DNA from: CAZMVY01 sp964617875
Lineage (GTDB): Bacteria > Planctomycetota > Phycisphaerae > UBA1845 > PWPN01
Length of the DNA: 53,183 nucleotides
Direction of reading: 5' to 3'
Assembly (NCBI GenBank): GCA_964617875.1
Contig: CAZUAI010000034.1
Coordinates: forward strand, 1-53,183
The translations under genes and the position numbers were made by a program. Below are positions 26,390 to 33,814 of this stretch, one piece after another (within the stretch, counting starts at the first letter, position 1; each line of letters begins with the position of its first letter). The notes under the pieces were generated by a model. The model did not search any database. It saw only the letters and a list, made by a program, of their open reading frames with translations, and was not told the origin of the DNA.

Positions 26390-26941
26390 ATGGCAATGAC
26401 CCATCATCGCACCCCCGCCCACCGCATCGTCCTGAGTACGGCCGTTGAAGCCGTCGCCATCGCCGCCGTCGTCTTCGCCATCGGCTGGGGCGGGATGAAG
26501 TGGGCCCACGCCCGCCAGTGCCTGCCCGTCCGCGCAGGCTCGGACGATACGATCTACCTCGGCATGCGGCGTTCCCACTGGCAAGGCGACGTGCGGTTTA
26601 TCGAGGCGAAGTGGCTCGGCTCGTGGCGGTGCAGCGGCACGTGGGAAATCTCGTGGCGGCTCGCCGCCCGGACGGCGGGCCGCTACCGGGTCGATGTGGA
26701 ACTGTCCTGCCCGCCGGACCAGGCCGGCGGCCGGTACGTCGTCGTGGTCGGCGGCCAGCGGCTTGAAGCCTCGACGCCAGACACCGGGCGGTGGACCGCG
26801 TTCCACACCGTGCCCGTCGGGCAGGTCGCGCTCGACGCGGAGCCCTGTACGCTCAGGGTACGGCCGGCGGGCGACAATCACGCGATGATGGTCGAGATCC
26901 GCTCGGTGCGGCTCGTGCCTATCCGCGCGGGCCAGACGTAG
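26390..26941 (+). CDS. Anchored beta-sandwich protein of unknown function
   Basis: The 183-residue protein starts with one hydrophobic segment (VEAVAIAAVVFAIGWGGMK) that would be a signal anchor. It is followed by a beta-rich domain resembling carbohydrate-binding or fucosidase C-terminal modules: SWRLAARTAGRYRVDVELSC, RYVVVVGGQRLEAS, FHTVPVGQVALD and CTLRVRPAG. The start lies four bases after the acyltransferase stop, so translational coupling is likely. I do not recognise a specific family. Glycan binding next to an HGSNAT-like enzyme is a reasonable guess only. Confidence 0.6.
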   Translation: MAMTHHRTPAHRIVLSTAVEAVAIAAVVFAIGWGGMKWAHARQCLPVRAGSDDTIYLGMRRSHWQGDVRFIEAKWLGSWRCSGTWEISWRLAARTAGRYRVDVELSCPPDQAGGRYVVVVGGQRLEASTPDTGRWTAFHTVPVGQVALDAEPCTLRVRPAGDNHAMMVEIRSVRLVPIRAGQT

Positions 26942-26953
26942 GGCGGCACTATC

Positions 26954-28003
26954 GTGTTGCGAATCGGTTCCGTGGAGTTGGATGTACCCATCGCCCAGGC
27001 GGCGCTGGCCGGCTACAGCGACCTGCCGATGCGGCGGATCGCGCGGCGGTGCGGGGCGCCCTACGCAATGGCCGAGGTCGTGCTCGACCAGGTAGTCCTC
27101 TCCCGGGGCCGGAAGCGAAAGCGCATCCTGACCGTGGCCGCCGACGACCACCCGCTCGGCGGACAGCTCATCGGCTCGCGTCCCGAGGAATTCGCACAGG
27201 CGGCCGACGACATGGTCAACGCCGGCTACGACGTGATCGACATCAACTTTGGTTGCCCGGTCCGCCGTGTCCTTCACCGATGCCGCGGCGGCTATCTCCT
27301 GTCGCAGCCCGCCCTGGCAATCGAAATCGTCCGGTGCGTCATCGACACTGTTGCGGGCCGACGCCCGGTAACCGTCAAAATGCGCCGCGGCCTCGACGAC
27401 TCCGCCGAAAGCGAGCGCAACTTCTTTGAAATCCTCGACGGGGCACTGAACGTCGGCGTGGCCGCCTTCACCGTCCACCCGCGCACGGTCAGGCAACGCT
27501 ACGTCGGACCGAGCCGATGGGAGTTCCTGCGACAGGTGAAGCAACACGTCGGCAGCGGAGCCGTCATCCTTGGCAGCGGCGACCTGTTCTGCGCCGAGGA
27601 CGTCGTCCGCATGATCGACGAAACGCGCGTGGACGGAGTCACCATCGCACGCGGCTGCATCGGCAACCCGTGGATCTTCCGCGACTGTCGAGCCCTCTTG
27701 TCGGGCCGGCCGCTGCCGCCCCCGCCCACAACCGCCGAGCAGCGGGAGATCCTCGCCGAGCATTACCGGCTCGTCGTCGAACGGTATGGCGAATCCGTCG
27801 GCAGCCGGATGATGCGGAAATTCGGAATCCGCTACAGCGGATACCACCCGCACGCCGACGACGTCAAAATGGCCTTCGTCCGCGTACAGACGGCGGCCGA
27901 CTGGCAGGCCGTCCTCGATCGTTGGTATGATCCCAGCGTACCGTGGCCGCCATTTCGGCGTACGCCCGCGTCCGGGCCACCGGACGCCGATGGAGCCGAC
28001 TGA
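26954..28003 (+). CDS. tRNA-dihydrouridine synthase family protein
   Basis: The 349-residue protein is a flavin-dependent TIM barrel of the Dus family, which reduces uridines in tRNA D-loops. Motifs are AALAGYSDLPMRRIARRCGA (17-36), VIDINFGCPVRRV (with the family NxGCP), VTVKMRRGLDD, FTVHPRTVRQRY, and VTIARGCIGNPWIF for FMN phosphate binding. The C-terminal helical domain is present. The start codon is GTG 26954, 12 bases after the previous stop. A metabolic rather than tRNA-directed role cannot be excluded because the core divergence from DusB is noticeable (HRCRGGYLL in place of the usual GSALL loop). Confidence 0.88.
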   Translation: MLRIGSVELDVPIAQAALAGYSDLPMRRIARRCGAPYAMAEVVLDQVVLSRGRKRKRILTVAADDHPLGGQLIGSRPEEFAQAADDMVNAGYDVIDINFGCPVRRVLHRCRGGYLLSQPALAIEIVRCVIDTVAGRRPVTVKMRRGLDDSAESERNFFEILDGALNVGVAAFTVHPRTVRQRYVGPSRWEFLRQVKQHVGSGAVILGSGDLFCAEDVVRMIDETRVDGVTIARGCIGNPWIFRDCRALLSGRPLPPPPTTAEQREILAEHYRLVVERYGESVGSRMMRKFGIRYSGYHPHADDVKMAFVRVQTAADWQAVLDRWYDPSVPWPPFRRTPASGPPDADGAD

Positions 28004-28008
28004 TTAAG

Positions 28009-28566
28009 GTGAACCCCGCGGAGAACGCCGGCGTGCGCAGCCTGACAGCACTGCTCTTCGAAAGGCCCTGGCTCCTCGGAACGCTCTGCAGCGCGGTCTG
28101 TTTTATCCTGCTCGTGTTGTGGCGGCGAACCGGCTCGCCGGGGCAACGGCGGACCCTGCTCGTCGCAACGGCCGTTTCCGCGATTCTGCTGGTAGCTCAG
28201 GCACTGGTCGCGACCGAGCGCGAGCAGGCCACGGCCCTCATGTACGAACTGGCCGAGGCGATGAAGCGTCCCGACCCGGAGCGGATTGCGCAGTCCATCG
28301 ACAACGACTACTGGGATGGAACGTGCGACCACGACGCAATACTCGCCCTGATCAACGACGCACTGGCTTCCTCCGTCTTTCGACGAATCAGCCTGTCGGC
28401 ATTCGCGTTCGACAGGACAAACGGCGATGCCACAATCAGTTTTCGTGTCATCTGCGACGTGCGTCGCGGCGATACCTTTGACATGAACGTCATCCGACGC
28501 TTCGAGGTCAAACTCGTTCGCCGCGACGGCCGATGGATGGTGCGTTCAGCGCGCGCTCTGCCATAG
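28009..28566 (+). CDS. Membrane protein with NTF2-like domain
   Basis: The 185-residue protein has two N-terminal transmembrane helices (LLGTLCSAVCFILLVLW and LVATAVSAILLVAQAL). A soluble domain follows, beginning EREQATALMYELAEAMKRPD and ending in the pattern FEVKLVRRDGRWMVRSARAL, as in NTF2/SnoaL-like folds that commonly bind small molecules or partner proteins. GTG 28009, five bases after the Dus stop, was chosen; an ATG at 27943 would overlap the Dus gene by 61 bp. No function can be assigned. It is the last gene of the run and converges on the S8 protease gene across five bases. Confidence 0.65.
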   Translation: MNPAENAGVRSLTALLFERPWLLGTLCSAVCFILLVLWRRTGSPGQRRTLLVATAVSAILLVAQALVATEREQATALMYELAEAMKRPDPERIAQSIDNDYWDGTCDHDAILALINDALASSVFRRISLSAFAFDRTNGDATISFRVICDVRRGDTFDMNVIRRFEVKLVRRDGRWMVRSARALP

Positions 28567-28571
28567 GGGCT

Positions 28572-30893
28572 TCAACGCGGCCCTCCGGCCGGGCAGGGGC
28601 ACACGGGCGCCCGGTTCGCCCCATTGAAACACGCCACAAGCACGTTGTAGTCCACCAGGTCCACGTCCCCGTCGCCGTCCAGATCCCCATTGGTAGGGGG
28701 TGCCGCACATGGGGGCGGCTCGTTCGGCCCATTGAAGCACAACTGGAATTGCGCAAAGTCGTCGAGATCTACGTCGCCATCGCGATCGAAATCCGCGCCC
28801 ACGTACACGGCTTGGGTCACCGTGAAGCCGCCCGAAAGCGTCGCGGGCGTCGGCGAGCCTGCCACCGCAATGACAACGTCCCATGCGTTCGGAGAGGCGC
28901 CGCGAAGATCCAGGTCACATGTGAGGCTGTTCCCGCCGCCAGCCACGACAACATTCGTCGCAACGATGTCGGGCTGGCCCGCCGACGCGAGCCTCACGCT
29001 GGTCTGACCGGCGACGAAGTGGGTTCCCTCGACGACCGCCCCCCGAATCGCGACATCGTTGCGGCCCGTATTCGGCGTGATCGACGTCACGCTCGGCGGC
29101 ACGCGTATCAAGCGGCCCGTATGCGTGATGACACGGAAGGTAACCCATGTGGCCTCGCTCCACCAGTCAGACCGCCTGACCTGCAGGGTCCACGTGCCCG
29201 CCGGGTTCTCACCCCAGAATGCGTTGCTCGTGAGGCCCCACACGGGATCGGGGTTCGAGTTCCACCACCGTCCGCCGAACACGCGGCTGGTCGTGCCGCT
29301 TGGCGCGGTGAGCCAGATCTCAAGATCCGGCGTGTCGTACGAAGCGATACTCATGTGCACCTCGACCACCTCCGTCGGACTGGTCGCCGCCACCGTGTAG
29401 GCTTGTTGTACGCCGTTCGGGTCGCCCGGCGGCACCACCACTCCGACGGACACAACACCCGTGTCCTCCTGCGCCGGCGGCGTCACACCGCTGTACTCCG
29501 CCAACCGGGCCGTGAACTCGTCCGCATCAATGAGGCCGAAGCCGTAGTTCGGGTTGAAGTGATAGCCGGCGGCGTTCGTTTTCCAGCCGCCGGCGCTGCG
29601 TTCCGTGCTGTCGTACGGATCCACGACATCACTTGTGAGCGCGAGCACGTGCTTGGCGAAGCGAACATCCAGATTCGGCCGGACCTGTTTGCCCAGCGCG
29701 ATGACACCGGCCGCCAACGGAGAGGCTGCCGAGGTCCCGCCGAACTCATACGTGTAGTCGGGATCGGGAAACCAGTCCTCCGAACCGTTGTAGCCGTCCA
29801 ATTCGCCCGTCCGGTCTGTGGTGGTCACCCGAAAGTACCCGGTCGAACTCGACGGGCACGTCACAAAGACGCACGCGCCATAGTTGCTGTAGTCCGCCCG
29901 CGTGCCGTCGCTGCCGAGGGCGGCGACGCAGATCCCGTTCGGACCGTTCTGGAGATCCCACCCATTGGCGTCCATACCGGCGTTCCCGGCCGCCAGGCAG
30001 TGAATCGTGCCGGCCTCGGCCGAGATGCCAAGGGCGTACTCCTCATCCGGCGTGGCGGTGAACGGGTTCCGCGTGCCGTAGCTGTGGTTCTTGATCTTGA
30101 TGCTCGTGTCGGAGCCGCTGCTGTGATACAACGTCGCCTCCACGAACGCGGACGACATATCGCCGAACCACAGCCGGAGCCCCGCAAGCCCCGCATGTGG
30201 CGCCGCCCCCGTGACCCCGATGCCGTTCCCGCCACGCGCCGCCGCTACGCCGGCGGTGGCAACACCGTGCATCTCCTGCCAGAAGACCGGACTCGGATCC
30301 GGATCGTTGTCCGCGAAATCCCAACTGTCCGCGGCTACATAGTTCGGCGCGAGGTCAGGATGGTCGATTTGCAGACAATCGTCCAGAATGCCGATGGTGA
30401 CGCCCTCGCCGGTCACGTCGCGGTTCCAGGCCCCCTGCACGCGGGCATCCAGGCCGGGCGTGTGCTCGTTCAACAGACACCACTGGCCCGGCCACCCGGC
30501 CTCCGGCGTATCCTTGTGAAAATACGGGTCGTTCGGCGCAAAACCCATCGGGACGTGCGTCGAACGCCGGTTCGCAAAGCTGGCCCGGACCCGGCCATCC
30601 CCCCGCGTCTGCCCCTGCGCCGCCTTTGCCGCCGCAACCGAGGGCGCCGAAAGTACGTAGCCGTCCGGCGCACCCCGCAGCGCCCGCTTCACGACCATCC
30701 CGTGCTCCCAGGCAAACTGCCGGACATCCGTGCCGGGTTCCAGAAACACGACCAGTTCCGACGTATCCGCCGGCCGGGCCGCCTCGCCCCGCTGTGCCTG
30801 ACCTGCCGCTCGATTCTCGCCGAATAGCCACGTCCCGAACCCCGCGCCAACGATCGTGCAGAGCCACACGGACGCGCAAATCTTCTTGGGCAT
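28572..30893 (-). CDS. Kexin-like S8 protease with P domain and dockerin-like doublet
   Basis: The 773-residue exported protein has a hydrophobic N-terminal segment (residues 5-25), then a propeptide-like region containing FLEPGTDVRQFAWEHGMVV. The S8 domain spans about 150-440 with catalytic D171 (TIGILDDCL), H209 (EMHGVATAGVAAARGGN), oxyanion N304 (CLAAGNAG) and S388 (GGTSAASPLAAGV). A proprotein-convertase P domain follows (455-590, NAFWGENPAGTWTLQVRRSD), then an IPT/TIG-like domain (VTSITPNTGRNDVAIRG). The end has two calcium-loop units (DFDRDGDVDLDDF and DLDGDGDVDLVDY), each closed by CFNG. ATG 30893 is preceded by AAGGAG. It is a paralog of the protein at 43133. Confidence 0.92.
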   Translation of the reverse strand: MPKKICASVWLCTIVGAGFGTWLFGENRAAGQAQRGEAARPADTSELVVFLEPGTDVRQFAWEHGMVVKRALRGAPDGYVLSAPSVAAAKAAQGQTRGDGRVRASFANRRSTHVPMGFAPNDPYFHKDTPEAGWPGQWCLLNEHTPGLDARVQGAWNRDVTGEGVTIGILDDCLQIDHPDLAPNYVAADSWDFADNDPDPSPVFWQEMHGVATAGVAAARGGNGIGVTGAAPHAGLAGLRLWFGDMSSAFVEATLYHSSGSDTSIKIKNHSYGTRNPFTATPDEEYALGISAEAGTIHCLAAGNAGMDANGWDLQNGPNGICVAALGSDGTRADYSNYGACVFVTCPSSSTGYFRVTTTDRTGELDGYNGSEDWFPDPDYTYEFGGTSAASPLAAGVIALGKQVRPNLDVRFAKHVLALTSDVVDPYDSTERSAGGWKTNAAGYHFNPNYGFGLIDADEFTARLAEYSGVTPPAQEDTGVVSVGVVVPPGDPNGVQQAYTVAATSPTEVVEVHMSIASYDTPDLEIWLTAPSGTTSRVFGGRWWNSNPDPVWGLTSNAFWGENPAGTWTLQVRRSDWWSEATWVTFRVITHTGRLIRVPPSVTSITPNTGRNDVAIRGAVVEGTHFVAGQTSVRLASAGQPDIVATNVVVAGGGNSLTCDLDLRGASPNAWDVVIAVAGSPTPATLSGGFTVTQAVYVGADFDRDGDVDLDDFAQFQLCFNGPNEPPPCAAPPTNGDLDGDGDVDLVDYNVLVACFNGANRAPVCPCPAGGPR

Positions 30894-30965
30894 GGGTCGC
30901 TCCTTGTCGGCCGGGGGGCGGAACAGAGAGAAAGGGTGTTTACCCCCTCTTTGCACCGTAACCAC

Positions 30966-30994
30966 ACTCTAGCGGAACCGCCCGATAAAGTCAA
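30966..30994 (-). promoter_or_regulatory. Promoter for the S8 protease gene
   Basis: TTGACT (30989-30994) and TAGAGT (30966-30971) on the minus strand are exactly 17 bp apart. The -35 box overlaps the last codons of the mocA-like gene, so the protease can be transcribed independently of the operon upstream. Confidence 0.55.
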
Positions 30995-31620
30995 TACGGC
31001 GTTTGCCGATCCTGCGGAGAATTGATGTTCGCCGTAACCGCCTCGTCCGCACATGCCACCTCGATGACGTCCGCCGTGTGCCGCTGCGCGAGGCAATTCA
31101 GGCCCTCGCCCGCGCCGAATGTCAGCACTTCGCCCGCCAGGGTCCGGGGAAAGACGATCGGATGACCCCGTTTGCCGTTCCGGGCGGCGATCACGATACG
31201 GCCTGGCTCCTGGCAGAAGGCGGCCATGCACGCCCTGACCGTTTCCGCCTTCAGGTCGCCGACATCGACGGGACAGACAAGGTATCCGTCCGGCTCCACG
31301 GCCAATGGTTCGCACCGGACGTGCAGAAGGGCCAGTTGAATCGACTCGATCATTTCCGAATCGGGCCGAGGGTTGACGACCACCTCGCAGCGTTCGGTCA
31401 GCGCCGCGGCCACCGCAAGTCCCCCGTCGTTCACGACGATCACCACGCGATCGACCCGGCCCCCCAGAAGAGCCGTAGCCACGTGATGCAACATCGGCTG
31501 CCCGCGGACGGGCAACGCCGGCTTGGGGCAGCCCATGCGTCGGCTTCGGCCCGCGGCCGGAATGATCCCGCAGACGCGTACACCAGGAGGTTCCATTCCC
31601 GCTTCAGACATCCGCATCAC
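30991..31620 (-). CDS. mocA: MocA-like molybdenum cofactor nucleotidyltransferase
   Basis: The 209-residue protein has the nucleotidyltransferase signature IIPAAGRSRRMGCPKPALPV (19-38), with a central VCPVDVGDLKAETV region and PIVFPRTLAGEVL. It matches the MobA/MocA family that adds CMP or GMP to molybdopterin to give the dinucleotide cofactor. The gene directly follows the XdhC gene, which handles cofactor insertion into molybdenum hydroxylases, and this favours MocA (cytidylyl). The start is GTG 31620, 12 bases after the XdhC stop; ATG 31617 is almost equivalent. Confidence 0.78.
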   Translation of the reverse strand: MMRMSEAGMEPPGVRVCGIIPAAGRSRRMGCPKPALPVRGQPMLHHVATALLGGRVDRVVIVVNDGGLAVAAALTERCEVVVNPRPDSEMIESIQLALLHVRCEPLAVEPDGYLVCPVDVGDLKAETVRACMAAFCQEPGRIVIAARNGKRGHPIVFPRTLAGEVLTFGAGEGLNCLAQRHTADVIEVACADEAVTANINSPQDRQTPY

Positions 31621-31632
31621 GCGCCTGAATCC

Positions 31633-32589
31633 TCACCCGGTACGCGGCATGTCCGGCGGTTCCGGGCCCGTCACGTGCGTCGGCGGTTCGGCACGGCGAA
31701 CCTGCGTCAATTCCGCGGCAATGCTGATCGCAATCTCCGGAACCGTCACTGCCCCGATGCTCAGCCCGATCGGCGAATGCACGCGGTCGAGCCTCGCACG
31801 ATCGACGCCCGCCTGCACAAGACCGTCGAACATCAGCCTGATCTTCCGCCGGCTGCCGATCATACCGATGTAGCGCGCCGGGGAGTCGATGACCGCCGCC
31901 AGCGCCCTCTCGTCGTGCCGGTGACCGCGCGTGACGATGACCACATACGAGTTCGCGTCAATCGGCGCGTCCCGGAGCGACCGCTCGATATTGGCCACGA
32001 TTCGCTCGATCGGGGACGGGAAGCGTGAAACGCTCACGCAATCCGCACGGTCGTCGATGACGACGACGCGGTAGTCGAGATCGACGGCGAGTTTCGCTAC
32101 GGCCTGCCCGATATGGCCCGCACCGGCGATCCACAACGTCGGCGGTGGTTCGATGTGCAGCGTGTAGGTCTCGGCGCGGCCCTCGCGCGCCACGCTCAGC
32201 GGAACGCTCGCCGGCCTCCGGCTCCGAAGCTCCTCCAGCGCCCCCCGAAACACGGCGGCCGACACGGCCTCCGCCACGCAGACGACGGCCACGTCCATCT
32301 GCCCCCCGCAAAGCAACCCGTCATCCCAGCCGTAGTCCTGATCGAGATGGAAATGCAGCAGGCCGGAGCGTCCCGCCTGCAACAACTCATGGGCACGCCG
32401 CCGCACCTCGGCCTCGACGCAGCCGCCACCAAGCGTGCCCTCGACCGTCATGTCGTCATGCACCAGCATGCTCGCGCCGGGCCGTTGCGGCGTGGAGCCT
32501 TTCGAACTCACGACCGTGCAGAACGCCGCGCGGCGCCCGCCCGCAACGGCGGCCGACAACGACTCAAAGAGCTGGACAAAGGGGTTCAT
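31633..32589 (-). CDS. xdhC: XdhC family molybdenum hydroxylase maturation factor
   Basis: The 318-residue protein has the XdhC/CoxI N-terminal region (VVSSKGSTPQRPGASMLV and GTLGGGCVEAEVRRRA) and the Rossmann-type C-terminal region (LWIAGAGHIGQAVAKLAVDL, IGMIGSRRK, SPIGLSIGAVTVPEIAISIA). XdhC proteins bind the molybdenum cofactor, help sulfurate it and insert it into xanthine dehydrogenase-like enzymes. ATG 32589 overlaps the thiG stop as ATGA, so translation is coupled. No molybdenum hydroxylase structural gene is in the window. Confidence 0.9.
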   Translation of the reverse strand: MNPFVQLFESLSAAVAGGRRAAFCTVVSSKGSTPQRPGASMLVHDDMTVEGTLGGGCVEAEVRRRAHELLQAGRSGLLHFHLDQDYGWDDGLLCGGQMDVAVVCVAEAVSAAVFRGALEELRSRRPASVPLSVAREGRAETYTLHIEPPPTLWIAGAGHIGQAVAKLAVDLDYRVVVIDDRADCVSVSRFPSPIERIVANIERSLRDAPIDANSYVVIVTRGHRHDERALAAVIDSPARYIGMIGSRRKIRLMFDGLVQAGVDRARLDRVHSPIGLSIGAVTVPEIAISIAAELTQVRRAEPPTHVTGPEPPDMPRTG

Positions 32590-33419
32590 GGCCGCGCGAT
32601 GGGCTCGATCAGTCCGGTCCATGGCGATGAGGCCGTGGCGTAAAGCTTCTTCGGGATCCTCCCCGCCAGGTACGCGAAACGCCCGGCCTCGATCGCGTGC
32701 TTCATCGCCCGGGCCATCGTCACCGGATCCTTCGCCGACGCCACGCCCGTGTTCAGCAACACGCCGTCGGAACCCAGTTCCATCGCGACGGTCACGTCCG
32801 ATGCCGTGCCGACACCGGCATCGACGATCACCGGGTAGTCCGGATCGCCCTGCTTCAGGTACTCCAGGCAGATGCCGATGTTGTTCGGGTTGAGGATACC
32901 CTGCCCGCTGCCGATCGGCGAACCGGCGGGCATCACGCTCGTCGCCCCGGCATCCTTCAGCCGCTTCGCCATGATCGGATCGTCGTTCGTATAGACCAGC
33001 ACGGTGAAGCCCTCTTTGACGAGCCGTTCGGTCGCCTGGAGCGACCCGATGGGATCGGGAAGCAGCGTCTTCTTGTCGGCGAGGACTTCGAGCTTCACCC
33101 AGCCGGCGCCGCGGTTTTCGAGCCCCTCGAGCAATTCACGCCCGAGGCGCGCCGCCCGAATGGCATCGTCCGCGCTGAAGCACCCGGCGGTGTTCGGCAG
33201 AATCGTGTACCGCTGCGGGTCGATGTAATCGAGGATGCTCTGCTCCTTCTTGCGGCCGTCGGGCGAGAGCACGTCCCGGCGGACGGCCACGGTCACGACC
33301 TGGCAACCGCTGGCATCAAGAGCATCGCGCATCAGCTCCAATGTCGCGTACTTACCCGTCCCCACGAAGAGCCGTGAGTCGAACGCGAACGGCCCGATTC
33401 TCAACCGCTGGTCCGCCAT
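32586..33419 (-). CDS. thiG: Thiazole synthase ThiG
   Basis: The 277-residue protein matches ThiG, the TIM-barrel enzyme that forms the thiamine thiazole ring from 1-deoxyxylulose phosphate, dehydroglycine and ThiS thiocarboxylate. Signatures are FDSRLFVGTGKYATLELMRD (13-32), VVTVAVRRDVLSPDG, ILPNTAGCFSADDAIRAARL, and WVKLEVLADKKTLLPD with the Schiff-base lysine region. Later blocks are SVMPAGSPIGSGQGI and IVDAGVGTASDVTVAMELG. ATG 33419 overlaps the thiS stop. The rest of the pathway is not in the window. Confidence 0.95.
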   Translation of the reverse strand: MADQRLRIGPFAFDSRLFVGTGKYATLELMRDALDASGCQVVTVAVRRDVLSPDGRKKEQSILDYIDPQRYTILPNTAGCFSADDAIRAARLGRELLEGLENRGAGWVKLEVLADKKTLLPDPIGSLQATERLVKEGFTVLVYTNDDPIMAKRLKDAGATSVMPAGSPIGSGQGILNPNNIGICLEYLKQGDPDYPVIVDAGVGTASDVTVAMELGSDGVLLNTGVASAKDPVTMARAMKHAIEAGRFAYLAGRIPKKLYATASSPWTGLIEPIARP

Positions 33420-33622
33420 CAGCCGCCTCCAACGAACGTGACAATCTCGACCCTGTCGCCGTCGCGCAACACCGTCGCCGCATACTCCCGACGCGGCACA
33501 AGCTCCTGGTTCACCTCGACGGCAACGCGCGCCGGGGCTAGGTCGTGCTTCGCGACAAGGGCCGCAACGGTCGTCCCGTCGTCGAGCCGCTCGCGCGATC
33601 CGTTGACGTACACATGAACCAT
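33419..33622 (-). CDS. thiS: Sulfur carrier protein ThiS
   Basis: The 67-residue protein has the ubiquitin-like ThiS fold, with MVHVYVNGSRERLDDGTTVA at the start and DRVEIVTFVGGG at the end. The final Gly-Gly is activated as thiocarboxylate and gives sulfur to ThiG. Its stop codon overlaps the thiG start (ATGA). A TATAAT box ends only eight bases before the ATG, so the mRNA may be leaderless. Confidence 0.9.
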   Translation of the reverse strand: MVHVYVNGSRERLDDGTTVAALVAKHDLAPARVAVEVNQELVPRREYAATVLRDGDRVEIVTFVGGG

Positions 33623-33630
33623 CTCCGGTG

Positions 33631-33660
33631 ATTATAAGACCACACATCCTGATTTCGCAA
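33631..33660 (-). promoter_or_regulatory. Promoter of the thiS-thiG-xdhC-mocA operon, probably leaderless
   Basis: On the minus strand TTGCGA (33655-33660) and a perfect TATAAT (33631-33636) are separated by 18 bp. Only eight bases lie between the -10 box and ATG 33622, so initiation would fall on or next to the start codon. No TPP riboswitch fits in this space. Confidence 0.65.
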
Positions 33661-33717
33661 AAGGAACCTCGCGGAACGAAGATCGAGAAGCCTGTTCCGC
33701 CAGGACCGGTTTTCGGG

Positions 33718-33723
33718 TATACT
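33718..33723 (+). promoter_or_regulatory. Possible -10 box for the GHL10 hydrolase gene
   Basis: TATACT, five of six consensus bases, lies about 90 bp before ATG 33815. The -35 at 17 bp is poor (TTCCGC). Confidence 0.35.
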
Positions 33724-33814
33724 GCACTGGATCGGGCCCACGGCAGCGGGAACAATCTATCGGCCCTTGTGCGAACTCCGGATGCTCGTCTTCGGGGCGA
33801 ACAGGAGAATTGAA

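Noticed and set aside
28533..30827. 764-codon plus-strand frame opposite the S8 protease gene
   Set aside because: Antisense shadow; the minus strand encodes an intact catalytic triad and known domains.
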